From NCBI GenBank assembly GCA_963281255.1, contig OY725499.1, positions 3,243,148-3,307,147 on the forward strand: DNA of 64,000 nt. The letters run 5' to 3'. The position numbers and the translations under genes were made by a program. Positions 32,873 to 43,241 of this stretch are shown piece after piece. Numbering within the stretch: the first letter of the stretch is position 1; each line of letters starts with the position of its first letter. Origin of the DNA: Aphrocallistes beatrix (taxonomy: Eukaryota > Porifera > Hexactinellida > Sceptrulophora > Aphrocallistidae). Under the pieces are notes generated by a model. It saw only the letters and a list, made by a program, of their open reading frames with translations, was not told where the DNA came from and ran no database searches.

Positions 32873-34530
32873 TCAATACTGTACAACATAAACATGACGG
32901 TTACACTTCAGGAAGGAGTATATCCTCTTCACGAGTTTGTAGCAATCTTTGAAGGTGATCCTGGTTAGGAAGAGAGCAGCGATAAAAGCACTCACCAGGA
33001 TGAAAAAGAGAACTGCTGCAATCCCGAATTCGAACAGATATCCTGTAATTAAACCTCCTAATGCACCCCCAAAGGATCCAAAAAAAGACCTAAAATCCCC
33101 AGAATCGTAGCCACTGCATTAACATTACCTTGCAAGGACTTGTGACTACCTAGGGAGATTGCAATATTAAATACAATTGTGAACGCACCACCTAATGTGC
33201 ACCCTATGGAGAAGAGGATTATCAAGTTGTAGACTAGCTTGATCGTGTAGAGGAGGTAGTAGCAGTAGAGCAGCAGAATAGACAGGTATAGGTAGAGAGT
33301 GACAGTGATTGCATGAGATCCCAGAAAGTCCGATAATCCTCCTCCTACAACTGTTCCAACCAGGCCTCCTACGTCAAAGGCAATCGAGAACATAGATGAG
33401 ACCGAAGTGGTATATACCACTCCTTCTATTACTGAATTCCTGATGAGATAAGGGAACCAGAAAAATAAAGAATAGAAAGCGATAAAAATGAAAAATACCA
33501 CAAAAGAATATTCCACAACCCCAGGAATGCAAAAAGCCTTCAAAAAAGAGATCCCCGATTTCTTGTGGTTTTGTTGTTCGAGTGTGGGAGCTTCCTTATG
33601 TTGTTGGAGGTATGAAGGCCCTGGAGCTAAGAATAGGAATATTAGAAGAGTCGCTGTACCACTTATTATTGAACAGGAATAGAATGAAGCACCCCATGCA
33701 TGATCCGACCAGATGCCTGAAAGAGGTTTACCGAGTAGTCGAGATAATGGAATCGAAGTAGTCCAGATTCCTATGATAATGCCACTCCTCTTTCCATGGA
33801 ACCATTTTCCAATCACTCCCATGCATCCAGACACTCCACAGGCTCCAACTCCTAGCAAAACCTGAGCGAACAAATAATAAGGAAAAGAATGGATTTCTAA
33901 ATAATAGCCCGATCCGAAAAGAGTGGAAGATAGGAATAGTATAACTCCACCGACGCATATGTTGTAGCGGTAATCAAAATGGTCTGTGATATTTCCTATT
34001 ATTATATTTAAAATCGCAAACGAAAACAATGAAACGAAATCTAGAATTCCTAGAAGAGTGTTTCCATGATTTCCAATGAACGGTTCCCAGCCAGAGCAGT
34101 TCCCATCTTGAGTCGAGTTAGGCATTGAAAGATTTCTTGTATCATTCCTGGATAGACATGGAGGGTTGAGAGTTCCTTTCACAGTGCTGAGGACGGTGTA
34201 CGAATAATAAATTGCAAAGAAGAAGTAGTATGTAGTCACCCATGCTAATATCTTGTAGAGTGAATGTTTGTATTTTTGAGGAAATTTGGAAGAAGTTAAT
34301 ACTCTGTCCAACAGTACGATTGGATAACGTATTGAAATGAATTTATTTAGAGTGGTCATTTCTAAACCTTTTCTGATTACGGCCAATTTTAATATTTTAT
34401 ACTTGGATCCCACCGTTGCACAGTATGCCAAAAGCACTACTTTATGGTAGTTTTCCCTTGCTGTAACTAATAAATACTCCAAATAAGAATGCCAGTATTG
34501 TTTGTGGGCTTGAACATAATTTTGAGGCAA
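32873..34530 (-). CDS. SLC37-like sugar-phosphate exchanger, with an apparent frame break near the 3' end
   Basis: Major-facilitator membrane transporter resembling SLC37 (glucose-6-phosphate:phosphate antiporters of the ER). The main frame runs 34530 to 33058 (490 codons): about ten TM segments, WEPFIGNHGNTLLGILDF, QVLLGVGACGVSG, IGKWFHGKRSGIIIGIW, VVEYSFVVFFIFIAFYSLFF. It ends prematurely after a 7-T run (plus strand ~33085-33091). In a shifted frame downstream the family C-terminus continues (FGSFGGALGGLITGYLF, then TRITFKDCYKLVKRIY) to a stop at 32873. A single-base slip in a homopolymer (assembly error) or a recent mutation explains this; no intron signals fit. The N-terminus is long; Met at ~34359 (MTTLNKFISIRYP) is an alternative start. 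Confidence 0.8.
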
Positions 34531-35200
34531 ACTTACATTAGATTAGAGATAGCATCGCATCTTCTATTATTTCAGAGGTAAATCGTGAAGTTTCAAATGA
34601 GTTTCAAATGAGAGGAAAAGAGGTATAGTCAATATACTAGCATGCTACGTCGTTACATGTTAAAACTGCTCTCGTTGAGACTGGTTAACGAACAGTTCCA
34701 CTATTATAAGAGATAATTTCGTTTATTTAAAATGAAAAAAGCTAAATTATGAACAATTTTATTGCTTTACAGATCGCACATCATTTATCGAGAGGACATC
34801 GTTGATTTTTAATAGAGTAGAGAAACGTTGAAAATCAGTGCAGTCCTTCTTAAAGTGTGAAATGTAGAGAAATCTCCTCGAGATCTTTACTGAGAATTGA
34901 TTCAGATGAATATTACAATACTGCCTTAGGCTCCTTTAATGGCTTAGAAAGTAACAGGAATTTTCAATAAATTGTAAAATACTTATTAAACCATTTGGTA
35001 TCATAATATGATTAAAGTTAAGAGAATGGCTGAAAGGAATCGATTTAAATATGACCGCCCAAAATATGATGGAGCAGGTATTATCAAATTACAAAGTGCT
35101 CTTAGTATATGCATTGGATCGAGATGTGATATCTGACTCTGCAATCCATATTAAAGCAAACTCAGTGTGTGTCGAATCATACTTCTTTCAATTTACAATT
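34531..35200. other. Intergenic between divergent SLC37-like and ZAR1-like 3
   Basis: AT-rich; nothing recognised. Holds the two 5' regions. An upstream in-frame ATG at 35051 extends ZAR1-like 3 by 50 residues that do not resemble its paralogues. Confidence 0.4.
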
Positions 35201-35563
35201 ATGCTTGCTGATAGAAGAAATCCAGAACGGTATTTTGGGTGGTTTTGGTGCTCAGAATGTGAAAATACTTGGACTAGTGCTTGGACATGGGAAGGATGGG
35301 GGCAGAAGTGTAATGAATGTGTTGGTGACTGGGGTTGGGATGAAGTTGATTATACTTATCCTTATCGTTATCGCCCGCGACTAACTCGAGAGCAACTCAT
35401 AAGACTGTACGAAGAGGAGGGGAGAGAATGGGATCGTGACAGGCCTAGAAGAACTTCTGACCACGACTACGAGAACTGCGAATACTGTGCTGACCTGTGT
35501 GGTTCAATTCATATCATGCCAACCCAACATGCCTGCAAAAGGAGAACCAGACGAGTTTATTAG
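35201..35563 (+). CDS. ZAR1-like 3CxxC zinc protein, paralogue 3
   Basis: Single zinc module RYFGWFWCSECENTWTSAW, then GWGQKCNEC. Then VDYTYPYRYRPRLT, a charged linker (RLYEEEGREWDRDRPRR), and HDYENCEYCADLCGSI with a terminal ..QHAC. 120 codons from the Met at 35201 (MLADRRNPERYFGW). I chose this start because it aligns with the start of paralogue 2 (MHFDREPNPSRYYGW); the open frame extends up to 35051. Closest to paralogue 4 in the linker and C-terminal cluster. Intronless. Role inferred only from the zinc fold. Confidence 0.77.
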   Translation: MLADRRNPERYFGWFWCSECENTWTSAWTWEGWGQKCNECVGDWGWDEVDYTYPYRYRPRLTREQLIRLYEEEGREWDRDRPRRTSDHDYENCEYCADLCGSIHIMPTQHACKRRTRRVY

Positions 35564-36641
35564 CATAGGTAGTTAGATGTAATACATCTATATATGCCTA
35601 TACTCAGCTGTGCCAAGTCGTGTATGTGATATTATTTTCTACGCATTTTGCTATAAATCCAGCTTTAGTATAATAACCGTGTTACAATCGTTTGAATACT
35701 TGTTGTACTGGTATTTTAACAACGATATTAGATATGTAAAATCTATTATACCCTTTATATGAATTTCTATTTTATGCTAGAAACAAGATCTCAACCATAT
35801 CGTGAAATATTTCACTATATACGGAGGATATAATTCGATTTCTGCATTTGGAAATATATTCTAATGATCTGAATTTTAAAAGTGTTAATCTGGAGCCGCA
35901 TTATCGGTCTATCGACATGATTTTTTAAAATTCCTATGAAATATGCATATAATATGTTTAAGTATATTCTAGTACGTAGAATGTCAAATTGAACAAGTTG
36001 TAATTGATTATTTTAAAATCGCAAGGGAAAAATTAAAATTTAACTCATTAATTTCCTTTTATAACTATGAAGAAGTTGATAAGAATTTTTTGCTGAAATT
36101 GTTGCGCGTAGGTACCTTTCTAAGTCTAGTCTATAAACCCCAAAATTCAACCTTGAGAATAATATTCTTATTGGATGGATAAAATACACTCAACAACCTT
36201 GATAATAATTGCTCAACTTTTGTACACTACTACCCCAAATGATCTCCTACACAATTCTTCACTTATTCAAGTAAAATAAGATACCTACATATAAAATTCC
36301 TTTACTCTCCTACAAATCTTTCAAAAATATCGCCCACCTTTTGTACTACTACGTACGGGTTAATAACATTTGCATGATGTGCGTGGTAGGTAGTAGGCAG
36401 TTGCAGGATGATTATGAAGATATTTTCAGGATACATTGTATGTCAAAAAAGCAGGTGGCGCCAAAACGTTAAAGCCTATTAAATTACTGTCTCTTCCAAG
36501 TTTTCTACATGGAAAAAAGAGATCATATGAGTACGCATAACTCGACTACAATAGCATGATATATGCATTGGATTATCACTTATATGTGTATAAAAGAATT
36601 GCATTTAAGATAAAAATCAATTGTAATTTTCAATATAAGTA
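35564..36641. other. Intergenic, nothing recognised
   Basis: AT-rich spacer between ZAR1-like 3 and 4; no repeat or coding similarity identified. Confidence 0.4.
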
Positions 36642-37121
36642 ATGGCCACAGATCATCCTCGCTTCCCTTACGACGCTCACTCCAGCTGCCATCTAGCTGA
36701 CCATGTCGATGCGATCAATTTGGTATTCGATTGGTCTCACAAAGACAGTCCACCCGGGCGATTCTTTGGGTTGTTTAAGTGCGATGTGTGTTCCAAAGAA
36801 TGGGGCAGTGTTTGGACTTGGCTAGGGAGAGGCCAGAAATGTAGGCAGTGTACTAGGACATCTGGAGTAGCATGGGAAACGGTCGAATATACCAAACCTT
36901 ATGAAGTTCAGCCGAGGCTTACCAAGGAAGAACTGAAGGAAAAATATAGAAAGGAAGGTAAAGTGTGGAATGAGAACCACCGTCCTACAAAAAGTCCCCA
37001 CTATCATGAGAACTGCGAGTATTGCGCTGAGCTGTGCGGCTCAATCCATCGGAGGCCGGGGCGACACGCTTGTGATGCTATCACGCCTGGAGATCCCTAT
37101 GTAAGGGCCTACCGACCTTAA
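36642..37121 (+). CDS. ZAR1-like 3CxxC zinc protein, paralogue 4
   Basis: Intronless, 159 codons. A ~40-residue N-terminal extension (His/Asp-rich) precedes the zinc module GRFFGLFKCDVCSKEWGSVW, then GRGQKCRQC. Then VEYTKPYEVQPRLTKEELK, a charged linker, and HENCEYCAELCGSIHRRPGR with the final HAC. All zinc-ligand cysteines of the family are present. It is the best-conserved single-module member and shares the linker pattern (x-RLT-x-E-x-L) with paralogue 3. Ends ~730 bp before SECISBP2-like. Confidence 0.78.
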   Translation: MATDHPRFPYDAHSSCHLADHVDAINLVFDWSHKDSPPGRFFGLFKCDVCSKEWGSVWTWLGRGQKCRQCTRTSGVAWETVEYTKPYEVQPRLTKEELKEKYRKEGKVWNENHRPTKSPHYHENCEYCAELCGSIHRRPGRHACDAITPGDPYVRAYRP

Positions 37122-37621
37122 CCTCTGTTCCCTAACCTGGTCTACCTACCGCTATCTCTGTCGTTTGATACTCTACGCTTCGTATATGATGCTGGAAATT
37201 TGCAATTCCTTATTAGTATAGTTTACAGTATGTACGCAGTATATTGGCTCTAGCTGTGTTCTATGTGTGTTTTCCTTTACTCTAAATTCTAATGTATGCA
37301 ATGATATGCAGCAACTTGAATAATGGGGATTCTCCAAGTAACACACATAATGCACATGCCGAGTAAATAGGAATATATTAACGACTTGATTATGCACTGC
37401 CTGGTCAAAAGTATTCGAATACCATAATAAAGAATACCATACATCAAATACCATAATAAAGAATACTAAAATGGGCCTATCCATGGAGGCCAATTCATTC
37501 AAACCACAAAAGCTACTAATAACCTGACATCAAATTCGGAATCTACACACTCGAAAAAAGGATTAACTATGGGGAACTTCTAAACAGAATAATTCGAGTG
37601 TGTAAATTTCGAATTTAATTA

Positions 37622-37700
37622 ACTGTAGAATGCCCCGCATTTATATGGCTTCAAAATGGCGATATCGGGGACACTGTGTCACCAGTGGGCATTCTACGGT
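37622..37700. mobile_element. 79-bp hAT-like micro-element with 8-bp duplication
   Basis: Ends ACTGTAGAATGCCC and reverse complement ACCGTAGAATGCCC; flanked by TTTAATTA at 37614-37621 and 37701-37708. Very short, non-coding; 150 bp upstream of the SECISBP2-like start. The rest of 37122-37848 shows nothing else recognisable. Confidence 0.7.
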
Positions 37701-37848
37701 TTTAATTAATGGTAGAGTTTCATTTGCTGTCGTGGTTTCAATGAATCCATATTACTGGTACACGTAGGTAATTAATATTATTCAACCATCTTAGTGTAAT
37801 ACTATTTTTTTATCTAGATTATATAGAGGCAAGTTAGACATTTCTCAA

Positions 37849-39822
37849 ATGGCATCTAATGAGGAAGAATGGACTGTTGTAGCGAAACCCAAACCCAGGC
37901 CTCGGATTGAGAAACGCTCAGGGAATTATCCGACAAATGAATTCGAGCAGCGAAAGTCGCACAATCCAATAACCAAACCACCCAGATATAACACTCGTAG
38001 TTTGTCAAGGAATGCTGATAGAAAGGAACAGTCAAATCCACGCAATTTTCCATCTCCCAGACATCAGGAGTATCCTGAGGGTAGAAGTGATAAAATGCCG
38101 TTTCAGGGCTATTCTATGAAAGAAAATTTGAGTGAAAAAGATCCAAATCCCAAAAGATACATTGAAAGAACTAAGGTCAATTCACTTGTCTTTCAAAAAG
38201 ATGAGAAAGATAAATCACTTACGAAAAGACCGGGAGTTATTATCCTGCCAAAAGGAAAGACAACAAAAAGATCTAAAAAGAAGAATAAAACAGACCAACA
38301 ATACCTCAAATCTGTCAATCAAGCGTCTCTCAATCTGAGAGATGTATTGAAAGAAACTCCGTTCTCTAATGACAAGGAGGGGAAGAAAACAAGAATATCT
38401 ACCGGAGTCACCATCCGTCCACAGGCACGTACTTCCAACAGAGAGAGGCTAGCGCCTCGGAATGTGTTAGATTCCAGTGCACCTCTAACGCATCGAGGGA
38501 AGGAACGAGTCACACCTAAGAATAAAAAGCCCACAAAACTGAAACGGCTCGTGCTGGAGGAGAGACGGATTCATCGTTTACAGAGAAGTTTAAGAAAAAC
38601 AGCCGAGTATGATGGTAACGATCTAGATCCAGAAGAGGTTGCACTGAGTAGTAGCGGGGTACTGGTACCAGCAATAAAAGTTACTTTTGTGAACTCAGAT
38701 CTGAGTGAGAGGGAAGTGGAACCTGAATTTAATTATTCAAACGAGAATAAATTGAGAGAATTTGATGGCGGTGCGAAAGTAGAAATAGTTTTATCCAAGG
38801 CAGAGGAAACAGAGAACTTGAACATAGTTGAAGAAGCTAGACAAATAGAAGTCATCTCGAAACCAGAAGCTGTTAGAACTGAACTGGAAACATTTCAAGT
38901 TAGTTTTATCGGAGAGGGACTGCCAGGACTCCACACGAAGAAATTCCGCGAGTATTGCTACCAGATGCCGGATAAGACGATAGACGACTCCACCACCAAA
39001 CTCCTCTACGAGCTAATGCGCCTACAAGCGAGACAGCACGATATGAATAAGATCAAAGCAAAAGGGAGGAAACGATTGGTGTTTGGGTTTCATGAGGTCA
39101 CTAAGCATTTGAAAGTGCAAAATTTGAAATGCATTGTCATTGCTCGTGATCTCGAGCGAAGCAGAGCTATAGGTGGCTTAGAGCATAAGATAGTTACGAT
39201 TTGTAGCCAGTGTAAGTCTCAGAGTGTACAGGTTATCTTTGCTCTGACCAAGTCCACTCTGAGTTACAGCGTTTGCAAGCCTAAAACCATCGTGAGTATA
39301 GTTGGGATACTCAACTATGACGGACGGCAAGGAATCTACAAAGATCTGGTGAAGCTCGTCGTTGTGAAGGAACAGGAGTACTATGAAACTGTAAGCGTGA
39401 AAAGAAAAGAAGTGTTAAACATGGGAAAGGAGAACGAAGTATCGTTATTCGAGAAATTAGAAACAGAAAATGATATAAAATCTGAAGGAAACGAATCTGA
39501 AATATCAAGTTCAACCATCTTACAGGATGATATATCGACAACTTCAAACGGAAGCAGGAAGAAAAACAAGAATAAAAAACAAGTACGGTCAGAAAATTCT
39601 CAATCCTATGCACAGATTAAAAAGTTCGAACTCAAAGATGTGGAAAGTAGCGAATTTATTCCGAAAGACTTCGTCCCACCTGAAACTGTTTACGGAGACT
39701 ATCCAGAATACGTCCAGTCTGGAGAGGAGTACTTCGACTACTATCAGCCGATGTACCCGCCTGGACCCTACCTCTACTACCCATACACCCTTAACCAGTA
39801 CCAGAATCAGTACAACTACTGA
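37849..39822 (+). CDS. SECISBP2: SECIS-binding protein 2-like
   Basis: Binds the SECIS hairpin in selenoprotein mRNAs and recruits the Sec-specific elongation factor so that UGA is read as selenocysteine. Intronless, 657 codons. Residues ~1-340 are polar, basic and probably disordered (several KK/RR clusters, TKRSKKKNKTD). Residues ~350-510 are the conserved SID plus L7Ae-type RNA-binding domain: LHTKKFREYCYQMPDKT, LLYELMRLQARQHD, KGRKRLVFGFHEVTKHLK, LKCIVIARDLERSRAIGGL, TIVSIVGILNYDGRQGIY. These match SECISBP2/SECISBP2L order and spacing. The C-terminal tail is Tyr/Pro-rich (QPMYPPGPYLYYPY). The start is the first ATG (MASNEEEWTVVAKPK). SECISBP2 and SECISBP2L cannot be separated here. Convergent with ZCCHC10-like, with stops ~300 bp apart. 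Confidence 0.88.
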   Translation: MASNEEEWTVVAKPKPRPRIEKRSGNYPTNEFEQRKSHNPITKPPRYNTRSLSRNADRKEQSNPRNFPSPRHQEYPEGRSDKMPFQGYSMKENLSEKDPNPKRYIERTKVNSLVFQKDEKDKSLTKRPGVIILPKGKTTKRSKKKNKTDQQYLKSVNQASLNLRDVLKETPFSNDKEGKKTRISTGVTIRPQARTSNRERLAPRNVLDSSAPLTHRGKERVTPKNKKPTKLKRLVLEERRIHRLQRSLRKTAEYDGNDLDPEEVALSSSGVLVPAIKVTFVNSDLSEREVEPEFNYSNENKLREFDGGAKVEIVLSKAEETENLNIVEEARQIEVISKPEAVRTELETFQVSFIGEGLPGLHTKKFREYCYQMPDKTIDDSTTKLLYELMRLQARQHDMNKIKAKGRKRLVFGFHEVTKHLKVQNLKCIVIARDLERSRAIGGLEHKIVTICSQCKSQSVQVIFALTKSTLSYSVCKPKTIVSIVGILNYDGRQGIYKDLVKLVVVKEQEYYETVSVKRKEVLNMGKENEVSLFEKLETENDIKSEGNESEISSSTILQDDISTTSNGSRKKNKNKKQVRSENSQSYAQIKKFELKDVESSEFIPKDFVPPETVYGDYPEYVQSGEEYFDYYQPMYPPGPYLYYPYTLNQYQNQYNY

Positions 39823-40122
39823 CTCTGATAATGCATGCTGCTACTACGTAGTATAGTAACTAACTACCCCAACACTATTTTGAAACTTATGGAATTGATT
39901 AGTCTAATCATTGACATACAATATTAATATAGTTTGAATATTGAATTTGAAGGCAATTTATAACATCAGCTAAAACACATTCAAAAGGTGTCTAAACATC
40001 ATTTACAGCTATCAGAGGTGTTTAGAGCTAATCATAGCAACTGAGGGAATATATAAATATGTATATTCACACATTCAAATATTTATTAATGGTGAGAAAC
40101 AAAATAGATTTTGAGTTGTCAT

Positions 40123-40542
40123 TCAGTCATGATTTTTCTTTATTTTGTTTTTACTATTCGTTATTTCTACCGATTCATTACTACTGCTAGTGTCGCTGCT
40201 TGAGTCCGAGTCCGTTGATTCGGAATCAGATTCCTGGCTGGACCCTGAACTCAGGTCAGAAAGTTCGTCAGCTTTGGGTATAGTGTGCACTTTAGACTTC
40301 TTAGCTGGAGGCTGTAACTCTGTTTCAGGTAGCTGAGACTTCTCAATCAACTTCTCTTCCATTTTCTTTTCAAGTATTTGTGTGCGCGTTATGCGGGATG
40401 CATGCTTTCTCTTGTTGCTGCATTGGTACGTAAAGTGTCCGAGCTGAAGACACTTCTGGCATTTGTAGCTGCTAGCATCAATAGTGGCTTTCTTGTGAGT
40501 TAGATTGCCCTGCGTCAGCCATGAAGGTTTTCGTGAAGCCAT
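40123..40542 (-). CDS. ZCCHC10: ZCCHC10-like zinc-knuckle protein
   Basis: 139 codons, intronless. A CCHC zinc knuckle at residues ~28-41 (CQKCLQLGHFTYQC), followed by SNKRKHASRITRTQILEKK, matches ZCCHC10 (CQKCLxxGHWTYECxGKRKY...SRT). A Lys/Glu helix and a Ser/Asp-rich acidic tail (SSGSSQESDSESTDSDSSSD) follow, also as in ZCCHC10. The family is nuclear and poorly characterised; RNA-related roles are presumed from the knuckle. An inverted-repeat element starts ~110 bp upstream of the start codon. Confidence 0.85.
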   Translation of the reverse strand: MASRKPSWLTQGNLTHKKATIDASSYKCQKCLQLGHFTYQCSNKRKHASRITRTQILEKKMEEKLIEKSQLPETELQPPAKKSKVHTIPKADELSDLSSGSSQESDSESTDSDSSSDTSSSNESVEITNSKNKIKKNHD

Positions 40543-40647
40543 TGATTCTCTGAATTAATTTATTCGTAAAGGTATTCCGAATTGTTTTAAAATTAATTCT
40601 GAAATCTTGTTCACTAGAATCAGTCTGAAATATAAGCTGAAAAATTA

Positions 40648-40866
40648 AAATGTCTTTCCCTGAATATGCGCCCGGCACTTGTTTTTCTCAAAAATGCCGG
40701 ATCGGTTGAAAAACAGTCGCGTTTGAAGAGATAACATTTCTAATCCCATTACTAATCACTAAGAGTATTCGTAAATACAACTAGCCATAACGAATGGTTT
40801 ACCTACGTTGAAATGTTCGCATTTTATCTAACCCCCGGCGCTTATTCAGGGAAAGAAGGTATTCGC
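40648..40866. mobile_element. Foldback MITE upstream of ZCCHC10-like
   Basis: TCTTTCCCTGAATATGCGCC near 40655 and its inverted partner (GGCGCTTATTCAGGGAAAGA) near 40846 bound ~200 bp; exact ends and duplication not determined. A second repeat at 40918-40965 (TTTGAATGGAAAATATTGGGG) also occurs at 2096-2150. Confidence 0.55.
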
Positions 40867-41113
40867 ACTAATTACTGACTAAATGTTATTGACTTCATAA
40901 ATAGAATAGAAATACAACAATTTGAATGGAAAATATTGGGGTCGCGAATACTTTTGGAAGGGAGTGCAGAATGCCATTGCATGATATCTACGAAAATGTT
41001 CTTGATAATAAAGAATTAATAAATGGGGGAAATCGACAATGGATTAAAGAAATTAATCATTGAATTCTCAACCAATCCATCAGGTCTGGTCAGAACTCTG
41101 AAATGTTTCCTAT

Positions 41114-42484
41114 TTATATAGGTATGTCCGTGAAGCTAGAGATCACTCTTTCCTGTAATGTCTTCGTTTCAGTAATTCCCTCATCAACAGGACTACACTG
41201 CGTGAATTCCTCGATGTCATATCGATCAGCTAGCAGCATCTTTTCATCCTCTTTAATATCCTCCGGTTTGAGTATTTCTAAAGTCGGATGACAATCAGAT
41301 GAAGTAGGCTTTAGCTCATCAGTCGTTGAATCTGGATTAAATTCTTGATATTCACTCAACGTTGATAAAATAAAGCTTGGAGAAAGATCATCTCCAGATT
41401 CTAGAATAGAACAACTAATAATTGTCTCTTCTAACTCGTTATCTGAGTCTGTAACGACAATGGTTGTATCTTTAGGTGAATTCTTAGCAGAGAACTCGTA
41501 CACGACAGGCTGTGGAGGAGAGGACTGGCTGTTGGATTGTGAATCTACGATGGATTTTGTATGTCCGAGAGCTTCGAGGTAGTCAGAAGAATACTGACTG
41601 GTGCAAACGTCATCTTCTCCACTGAAGTCCTCTTCTGAATCACCGAACAATTCCCTGGATAATGTTTGATGTGCGGAAGGTAACACCTCATTCTCTTTAT
41701 CTATCAACCGTTTAATATCCCCGAAGTTCGGAACAGAAGAGACAGGCGGTTGTTTCTCCCCACTGCGACTAGATTCCTCTCTGTTCCTCTTTGCTCGGAA
41801 GTTAGAGAACTGCTTCTCACGGTCGCTCTTCATTCGAGCTTGCACCTTGATTGCACGCGTAGAGGGCCTCCTCAATCTCGGCGTAGACTTACTGCTGAGA
41901 AAGCTTTTAGAGTCGGATTCGTCTGAGGATAGAACGGACATTTTCAGCTTTCTAGCTGGGGGGATCACATCTCCATCACTGCCATGGTTCTGGATAAATC
42001 CTTGTTTGTCTCGCTCCAGCCTTTCGCCATCCCGTTTCACTGTTCCTTCGCTCTTATAATCTAGATTCACAAGCAGAGGACTTCCCACCTCAGTATCTGT
42101 ACCGCTGCTCACGACACACTTTTTCAATCTCACTTTATTCTCTCCCTGCTCCACCTCCAAACCCTTACCAACATCCTCGTCACTACTATAAGAGCTAGAA
42201 ACGGAATCGTCTATGAATTTAGAATCATAGCCATCGTACTTAGAAGTGTCATGAGTACAGTAGTCGTTGTAGACACGTAGAAAGTTGTTGCGTTTGCGTT
42301 GACAATTCTTCAAGTTAAAATTTTCTACTTCTGCTGGGATTATACTCTGCTTCATCTGGAGTATGGACATATCTTCATCTTCTTCGCTCTCTTTCGACAG
42401 TCTCGCTCTGAGATTTCTGATCAAGGCCTGCTTGTCTCTGTCCTTTGTCTTCAATCGCTGCGACTTGCGCGGAGTATCAGTCAT
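41114..42484 (-). CDS. Unrecognised acidic, probably nuclear protein
   Basis: Intronless ORF; I prefer the ATG at 42484 (MTDTPRKSQRLKTKDRDK) over one five codons upstream, because it begins a basic N-terminus. ~456 aa. Sequence features: a basic, nuclear-localisation-like start; a KYDGYDSKFIDDSVSSSYSS segment (FIDD plus Ser/Asp is common in chromatin and DNA-repair factors); a central basic part (PRLRRPSTRAIKVQARMKSD); repeated acidic Ser clusters (ELFGDSEEDFSGEDD, VVTDSDNELEETI) that could be CK2 sites or SUMO-interacting patches; and an acidic C-terminus (VDEGITETKTLQERV). No enzymatic domain seen. Family unknown; it could be a chromatin or genome-stability adaptor, but that is only compositional inference. 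Confidence 0.65.
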   Translation of the reverse strand: MTDTPRKSQRLKTKDRDKQALIRNLRARLSKESEEDEDMSILQMKQSIIPAEVENFNLKNCQRKRNNFLRVYNDYCTHDTSKYDGYDSKFIDDSVSSSYSSDEDVGKGLEVEQGENKVRLKKCVVSSGTDTEVGSPLLVNLDYKSEGTVKRDGERLERDKQGFIQNHGSDGDVIPPARKLKMSVLSSDESDSKSFLSSKSTPRLRRPSTRAIKVQARMKSDREKQFSNFRAKRNREESSRSGEKQPPVSSVPNFGDIKRLIDKENEVLPSAHQTLSRELFGDSEEDFSGEDDVCTSQYSSDYLEALGHTKSIVDSQSNSQSSPPQPVVYEFSAKNSPKDTTIVVTDSDNELEETIISCSILESGDDLSPSFILSTLSEYQEFNPDSTTDELKPTSSDCHPTLEILKPEDIKEDEKMLLADRYDIEEFTQCSPVDEGITETKTLQERVISSFTDIPI

Positions 42485-42795
42485 GATACGTATGCACACG
42501 TAGACGCTGAGTGAATTCTTCTAATTTGAAATGATTGGTTAATTAATGTGGTCACTATTAATTGATAGAATACATATATATGCACGTGACTAGAATAATT
42601 TTTTTTCGCAAAAGTCCCGACATTATTATGAAGAGAATCGTTTTATAATTATATCTGGTTGGTAGTCAATTTAGGCATGAATATACTGCGTTCTTTCTCA
42701 TGCCTGAACAATGGACAGGCAGTGAAGAAAAGATGTCAAACCTCGTGTGCTTCTCTTTCCTAGCTTTAACCATATACATATGTATAAGCAAATAG

Positions 42796-43011
42796 CATAC
42801 TCCCCAACTGTTCCGTTTTTGGCGGGACGTCCCGCTTTTTTCACTCTTCTATTGAGCTAATTTTCACGAGTGTCCCGTTTTAGATGAAATTTCCCCATTA
42901 TGTCCCGCTTTTTATAAATTATATGTACGTATAGTACTTTTCTACTCCGCCATATCCCGCGAAATTCAACACTGCCTCCCGCTTTTATCATGGCTCAAGT
43001 TGGCATATATG
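42796..43011. mobile_element. hAT-like element with CCCGC repeats
   Basis: Ends CATACTCCCCAACTG and reverse complement ATATGCCAACTTGAG, flanked by AAATAG on both sides (6 of an expected 8 bp). The interior repeats TCCCGCTTTTT and shares ATTGAGCTAATTTTCACGAGTG with 14205-14235. Lies between the acidic-protein gene and SDHAF1; no coding. Confidence 0.6.
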
Positions 43012-43241
43012 AAATAGTAGCAGAAACCCTATTTCTGGGCCGGCGCTGTATTTGATTGATACATATGTTGTTTCGAAAATTACCAAAATTGGGATTCTGG
43101 CTCAAAACTTTAATTTCACACATTTCAACATACTATGTATGTACTACTATTTTGCATGTCAATGCATGATATTATTGATATACCATTAACAGTGTACTAG
43201 TAGCTATTAGACTGGATAGACAATTATCAGCATAATTATTA

